Source: Azonexus sp. (GTDB taxonomy: Bacteria > Pseudomonadota > Gammaproteobacteria > Burkholderiales > Rhodocyclaceae). Taken from it: a stretch of DNA of 64,000 nucleotides. The notes beneath the pieces are model-generated. The model was not told the origin of the DNA and made no database searches. It saw nothing but the letters and a program-made list of their open reading frames with translations. The stretch lies in contig JAISPT010000047.1 of the NCBI GenBank assembly GCA_031274715.1, positions 1-64,000 on the forward strand, in the 5' to 3' direction. Position numbers and translations under genes: made by a program. This document shows, piece after piece, positions 60,496 to 64,000 of the stretch. Numbering within the stretch: position 1 is the stretch's first letter; every line of letters begins with the position of its first letter.

Positions 60496-61601
60496 ACGCC
60501 GCCCACTACTTCGCCGACTGGGACAGCCCGTCACCAACACCAGCAATCGCCACTGGAGCAGCGGCGGAAACCGCACTCGGCATCAGCGCACCGGCACTGG
60601 CCCCGATCAACGCCGCCGACAAGCGCATCGTCAACGGCCAGGCCGACATCAACCAACTGGCGCCGTTCAAGTACCCGTGGGCCTGGGAATTCTTCCTTAA
60701 GGCCAACCGCAACCACTGGACGCCGCTGGAAATCTCGATGGCGCAGGATGTGCACGACTATCACCACAAGCTGACGGCGGCCGAGCGCCACGTTTTCGAG
60801 AACGTGCTGGCCTACCTGACGACCTCCGATATCCTGGCCATGCGCAACATCGGCCTGGCGGTGATGGAGAAGATGAGCGCACCGGAACTACAGATCTACC
60901 AGGCTCGCCAGGTCTACGAGGAAGCGCTGCACACCTGGACCTACCAGCACTGCATCGAGAGCCTCGGCCTCGACCAGCAGGAGATCTACAACCGCTACCG
61001 CGTCGTGCCCGAAATCCACGGCAAGATCGCGCTGGCCAACCGCCGGCTGGAAAAGGTGCTGCGCTCTGACTTCGACCTGACCGACCGCGCCAATCTGCAC
61101 GAATTCGCGTTGTCCTACTTCTTCTTCGCGGTGATTTTCGAGGGCTGCTGGTTCTACAACGGCTTCACACCGGTATTCGCCCTGCAGCGGCGCGGCCTGA
61201 TGAAAGGCACCGCCGAGCAATTGCAATACATCATGCGCGACGAAGTGCTGCACTGCGCCTTCGGCATCCGCGTCGTGCGCGAACTGTTGCAGGAAGAGGG
61301 GCTGGCGCTCGATCCGCAGGCACTGCGCCAACTGTGGGACGAGGCCGAGACCGCCGAACGTGCCTACGCCGGCTACATCCTGCGCGAGCCTATCCTCGGC
61401 TACAACGCCGAACTGCATGTGCAGCAGTTCCGCTTTATCGCCAACCGCCGCGCTCGCCAGGTCGGCATCGAGGAACCCTTCCCTGGCGCCGAGAACGTGC
61501 TGCCCTGGCTCGACGAACAGGCCAATCTGCGCAAGGAGAAGAATTTTTTCGAGACACGTGTCACCGAGTACCAGACCGGCGGCGCGCTGGCTTGGGACTG
61601 A
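60492..61601 (+). CDS. nrdB: Class I ribonucleotide reductase, beta subunit
   Basis: A 369-residue diiron-type radical subunit. Metal ligands appear at D89 (VHDY), E144 and H147 (EALHTWTY), then in IFEGCWFYNG and RDEVLHCAF. A tyrosine sits at residue 151, four after H147, the radical tyrosine position of class Ia. The surrounding EEALHTWTYQHCIESLGL context recalls the Chlamydia-type (Ic) proteins, in which that residue is Phe. The stop is 36 bp from the convergent exporter gene. Confidence 0.95.
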   Translation: MNAAHYFADWDSPSPTPAIATGAAAETALGISAPALAPINAADKRIVNGQADINQLAPFKYPWAWEFFLKANRNHWTPLEISMAQDVHDYHHKLTAAERHVFENVLAYLTTSDILAMRNIGLAVMEKMSAPELQIYQARQVYEEALHTWTYQHCIESLGLDQQEIYNRYRVVPEIHGKIALANRRLEKVLRSDFDLTDRANLHEFALSYFFFAVIFEGCWFYNGFTPVFALQRRGLMKGTAEQLQYIMRDEVLHCAFGIRVVRELLQEEGLALDPQALRQLWDEAETAERAYAGYILREPILGYNAELHVQQFRFIANRRARQVGIEEPFPGAENVLPWLDEQANLRKEKNFFETRVTEYQTGGALAWD

Positions 61602-61637
61602 CGCCCATCGGCCTAGCGTGACTGCCGGACCTGAGGT

Positions 61638-62288
61638 TCAGCCCAGGCCACCGCCGGCCAGCTTGGCCCCGAAGCCGATGAACAGCCCACCCACCCCACC
61701 GGTTGCAGCCGCCGTCAGCCGGTGCCGACGGCGCAAGCTCTCGGCCAGGAAGGTGCCGCCAAGAATCAGCACCGACAGATAGAGCATGCTGAAGAACTCG
61801 ACGATGGCCCCGAGAATCAGGAAGGACAGCGCCGGATGCGCGTAGGCCGGATCGACGAACTGGATGAAGAAAGAGACGTAAAACAGGATCGCCTTCGGAT
61901 TCATCAGGCTGATCGCCAATGCCACGCGAAACGGCCGCGGCATGCTGACATCGGGCAGTTGCTCGTCGTCCGCCGCCGCAATGCCACGCCAGCGGAGGAA
62001 CGCGGTACGCGCCAGCCCGATGCCGAGATACACCAGATAGACCGCCCCGGCGTACTGAAGCGCCACGAATAGCGCTGGATTGGCTTGGAACAACGAGGCC
62101 ACGCCGGTGGCGGCGAGAATCATTAGGATCAGGTCGCCGACGAAAATGCCGGCCGCTCCCCGGCAGCCGGCCGCGCTGCCGAAGCGCGAGGCGACCGTCA
62201 TCACATAGAGCGAATTCGGACCGGGTAACAGCACGATGAAGACGGTACCCAGCACGAAAGTCGCCAGGTCGGTAACGCCGTAAAACAT
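61638..62288 (-). CDS. LysE/RhtB family exporter, LeuE-like
   Basis: A 216-residue exporter with about six membrane segments. The VLLPGPNSLYVMTVASRFG segment near residue 19 and SLMNPKAILFYVSFFIQFV near residue 131 are family hallmarks; the latter and the length fit LeuE/RhtB-type amino acid exporters. The start at 62288 gives the normal N-terminus; the upstream in-frame extension to 62354 lacks a ribosome site. The substrate is uncertain. Confidence 0.9.
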   Translation of the reverse strand: MFYGVTDLATFVLGTVFIVLLPGPNSLYVMTVASRFGSAAGCRGAAGIFVGDLILMILAATGVASLFQANPALFVALQYAGAVYLVYLGIGLARTAFLRWRGIAAADDEQLPDVSMPRPFRVALAISLMNPKAILFYVSFFIQFVDPAYAHPALSFLILGAIVEFFSMLYLSVLILGGTFLAESLRRRHRLTAAATGGVGGLFIGFGAKLAGGGLG

Positions 62289-62455
62289 GATTCCATTCAG
62301 CCGACAAAAAAAAGAGACGAAATCGTACAAGCTCCACACCACCGGCTCCAACACACAACCGGGAAGTACCGGTTTACGGGTAATCGCTGACTTGGCGAGA
62401 GGTCACCAAGCCTGGAATGGACAACTAAAAAACCAACTTGTAAGGGTTGTTTCCC

Positions 62456-62486
62456 TTGGAAATTCCAAAAAAATAAGTACTATAGA
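62456..62486 (+). promoter_or_regulatory. Possible promoter in the 343-bp spacer before the HD-GYP gene
   Basis: The spacer 62289-62631 is clearly richer in A and T than the genes and holds no supported ORF. TTGGAA (62456-62461) and TACTAT (62478-62483), 16 bp apart, are the best sigma-70-like pair; TATAGA three bases later is an alternative -10. An AAGGG/CCCTT inverted repeat (62442-62456) precedes it. Evidence is weak. Confidence 0.3.
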
Positions 62487-62631
62487 ATATCGCGCTTGGA
62501 ATATCACAAAGTACAAATACACCGAAACAATCTTTATCCAAAACGTCACAGTCAAGGCCGCACTCAACAGCCGAATCCGTGGGCTGGCCTGACTAATCAA
62601 TCACCCAACATGTTTGGACGGGAGATGACAA

Positions 62632-63861
62632 ATGGCAACGGATGTACTCGACTTCGCCGAAAGGCAGACCGTCTTGGTGGTGGACGATACGCCGGACAAT
62701 CTGTCCCTCATGTCCGCCCTGCTCAAGGACCACTACAAGGTCAAGGTCGCTCATAACGGCGACAAGGCGCTCAAGGTCGTCCGCAACGGCAGCCCCCCCG
62801 ACCTCATCCTGCTCGACATCATGATGCCGGGTCTTTCCGGCTACGATGTTTGCCGGGAATTGAAGGCCGATCCGGCAACCTGTCACATCCCCATCATCTT
62901 CCTGACAGCCATGGCGGCAGTGGAGGACGAAAAGAAGGGCTTGGAGATGGGCGCCGCCGACTACATCACCAAACCGATCAATCCCCCCATCCTGCTGGCC
63001 CGGGTGCAGACCCAATTGAACCTGAAAGCCGCTACTGATTTTCTGCGCAATCAAAATGCCTTTCTCGAACAGGAAGTCGTCAAACGGACCCGCGAGGTAA
63101 TGGCCATTCAGGATGTGACCGTACTGGCCATGGCCTCAATGGCAGAAACGCGAGATTCGGAAACCGGTAACCATATCCGTCGCACCCAGTTCTACGTCAA
63201 GGCCTTGGCCAAGGAACTTCAGGGACACCCACGCTTTTCACGTTACCTGACCGACCGCAATATCGACCTGCTATTCAAGTCCGCCCCCTTGCACGACATC
63301 GGCAAAGTAGGCATTCCCGATCACATTCTGTTGAAACCGGGACGCCTCGAACCGCATGAATTTGAAGTCATGAAAACCCATACCACTCTTGGGCGCGACG
63401 CCATCGAGCATGCCGAACAGGCGCTGGGCATGAAGGTCGATTTTCTGGCGACGGCCAAGGAGATCGCCTATTCCCACCAGGAAAAATGGGACGGCTCAGG
63501 TTACCCACAAGGCATCGGAGCCGATGACATCCCCATTTCAGCGCGCCTAATGGCGGTGGCCGACGTATATGACGCATTGATCAGCCGGCGCGTTTACAAG
63601 AATCCCATGCCGCATGACCAGGCGGTCACCATCATCCTTGAGGGCAGGGGCTCCCACTTTGACCTGGACATTGTCGATGCCTTTTCGGCAATTCAGGACA
63701 ATTTCCTAGCAATTTCCCAACGCTACGCGGATTCGGATCGCGACATCCAGAAAAAGGCGGATTATCTGGAACTGGCTATCAGTAATTCCATCGTGCTGTC
63801 CTCAAAAGCCCCTGGACGGCGGGATCATCAGCGCCCTGACCCTGCCGGATCCGGCAGATAA
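62632..63861 (+). CDS. Response regulator with HD-GYP domain (c-di-GMP phosphodiesterase)
   Basis: A 409-residue two-component regulator. The receiver domain (residues 12-125) has the acidic pair DD (18-19), phospho-acceptor D62 and K114. A short coiled coil (135-160) links to the HD-GYP domain (about 165-360), with HDIGKVGIP at 221-229, H250, and SHQEKWDGSGYP at 281-292. These residues predict c-di-GMP hydrolysis controlled by phosphorylation. GGGAGA lies before the ATG. No histidine kinase is visible, though one may follow beyond the window. The C-terminal tail after residue 385 is basic and unlike the family core. Confidence 0.94.
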   Translation: MATDVLDFAERQTVLVVDDTPDNLSLMSALLKDHYKVKVAHNGDKALKVVRNGSPPDLILLDIMMPGLSGYDVCRELKADPATCHIPIIFLTAMAAVEDEKKGLEMGAADYITKPINPPILLARVQTQLNLKAATDFLRNQNAFLEQEVVKRTREVMAIQDVTVLAMASMAETRDSETGNHIRRTQFYVKALAKELQGHPRFSRYLTDRNIDLLFKSAPLHDIGKVGIPDHILLKPGRLEPHEFEVMKTHTTLGRDAIEHAEQALGMKVDFLATAKEIAYSHQEKWDGSGYPQGIGADDIPISARLMAVADVYDALISRRVYKNPMPHDQAVTIILEGRGSHFDLDIVDAFSAIQDNFLAISQRYADSDRDIQKKADYLELAISNSIVLSSKAPGRRDHQRPDPAGSGR

Positions 63862-63876
63862 GGTACATACAGTGCA

Positions 63877-64000
63877 ATGGTCACCGGGAAGGACTGCCCG
63901 GTGAACGGCGAAAAACTGGAAATTCAGCACCGCAACCCATGCTTGCTCGATGCCGGAGAGATCGCTGTCCATAAAGAAAACAACGTGGAGGAGAGCACAT
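63877..64000 (+). CDS. Possible start of a further gene, cut by the window edge
   Basis: An ATG at 63877 opens a frame that stays open to the end of the window (41 codons). It has no strong ribosome site. A different reading is that GGAGGAGAG at 63987-63995 is the ribosome site of a gene starting just past the edge. The two cannot be told apart here. Confidence 0.3.
   Translation, partial: MVTGKDCPVNGEKLEIQHRNPCLLDAGEIAVHKENNVEEST

Overview
The window comes from a GC-rich betaproteobacterium. Gene content (late cobalamin synthesis, class I PHA synthase, GatCAB, ubiUVT for oxygen-independent ubiquinone synthesis, acetate/isovalerate-type acyl-CoA enzymes, several c-di-GMP proteins) fits Rhodocyclales (Dechloromonas/Azonexus/Accumulibacter-like). 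This assignment is inference from gene content and protein style, not from a marker gene. Almost every kilobase is coding, with many ATGA/GTGA stop-start overlaps. No rRNA, tRNA, CRISPR array, prophage or complete insertion sequence was recognised.

Layout. 1-2.9 kb: end of an unknown gene, then lemA and an M48 protease. 2.9-12 kb: a cobalamin block. cobT-cobS-cobC and cobQ read leftward, cobU rightward. A cobalamin riboswitch leads bluB-cbiB-cobD-btuF and a second, signal-less BtuF-like gene. Together these cover aminopropanol arm, amidation, nucleotide loop assembly and lower-ligand synthesis; corrin-ring genes are not here. 12-16 kb: exported protein, SCO1, a GGDEF/degenerate-EAL membrane protein and a convergent PilZ protein, with a 274-bp inverted-repeat element between them. 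16-19.4 kb: metX-metW-ampG behind a SAM-II-like riboswitch and an intrinsic terminator. 19.4-21 kb: repeat-like spacer, small AT-richer membrane ORFs, yqjDEK. 21-27 kb: xthA, pyrE, gatCA-lipoprotein-gatB. 27-33.5 kb: rod-shape operon mreBCD-mrdA-rodA-rlpA. 33.5-36 kb: ubiUVT behind an FNR-type box placed at about -41.5. 36-51.7 kb: FUSC protein, phaC, metallo-beta-lactamase-fold protein, an acyl-CoA dehydrogenase remnant, a GNAT-carbonic anhydrase fusion, thiolase, acyl-CoA dehydrogenase, DsbA-like isomerase, LOG, HMG-CoA lyase, M20 hydrolase. 51.9-57.3 kb: rapZ, NusG-II and Gx-transporter genes split by a second inverted-repeat element, ubiX, LON-domain, CBS, GIY-YIG and dinB with a LexA box over its start. 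57.3-61.6 kb: nrdAB behind a promoter and a second cobalamin riboswitch. 61.6-64 kb: LysE-type exporter and an HD-GYP response regulator.

Three metabolite or redox switches are the best-supported regulatory content. Cobalamin represses both its own synthesis (bluB operon) and a B12-independent ribonucleotide reductase (nrdAB). S-adenosylmethionine is predicted to control metXW. Oxygen, through an FNR/ANR protein, is predicted to control ubiUVT. The most unusual protein is the N-acetyltransferase/beta-carbonic anhydrase fusion at 40.6-41.7 kb. I found no convincing multi-gene system of wholly unknown type; the least explained pieces are the left-edge gene, the 327-aa protein at 49.2 kb, the short ORFs after yqjK, and the inverted-repeat elements whose ends share CTAGAGCG.
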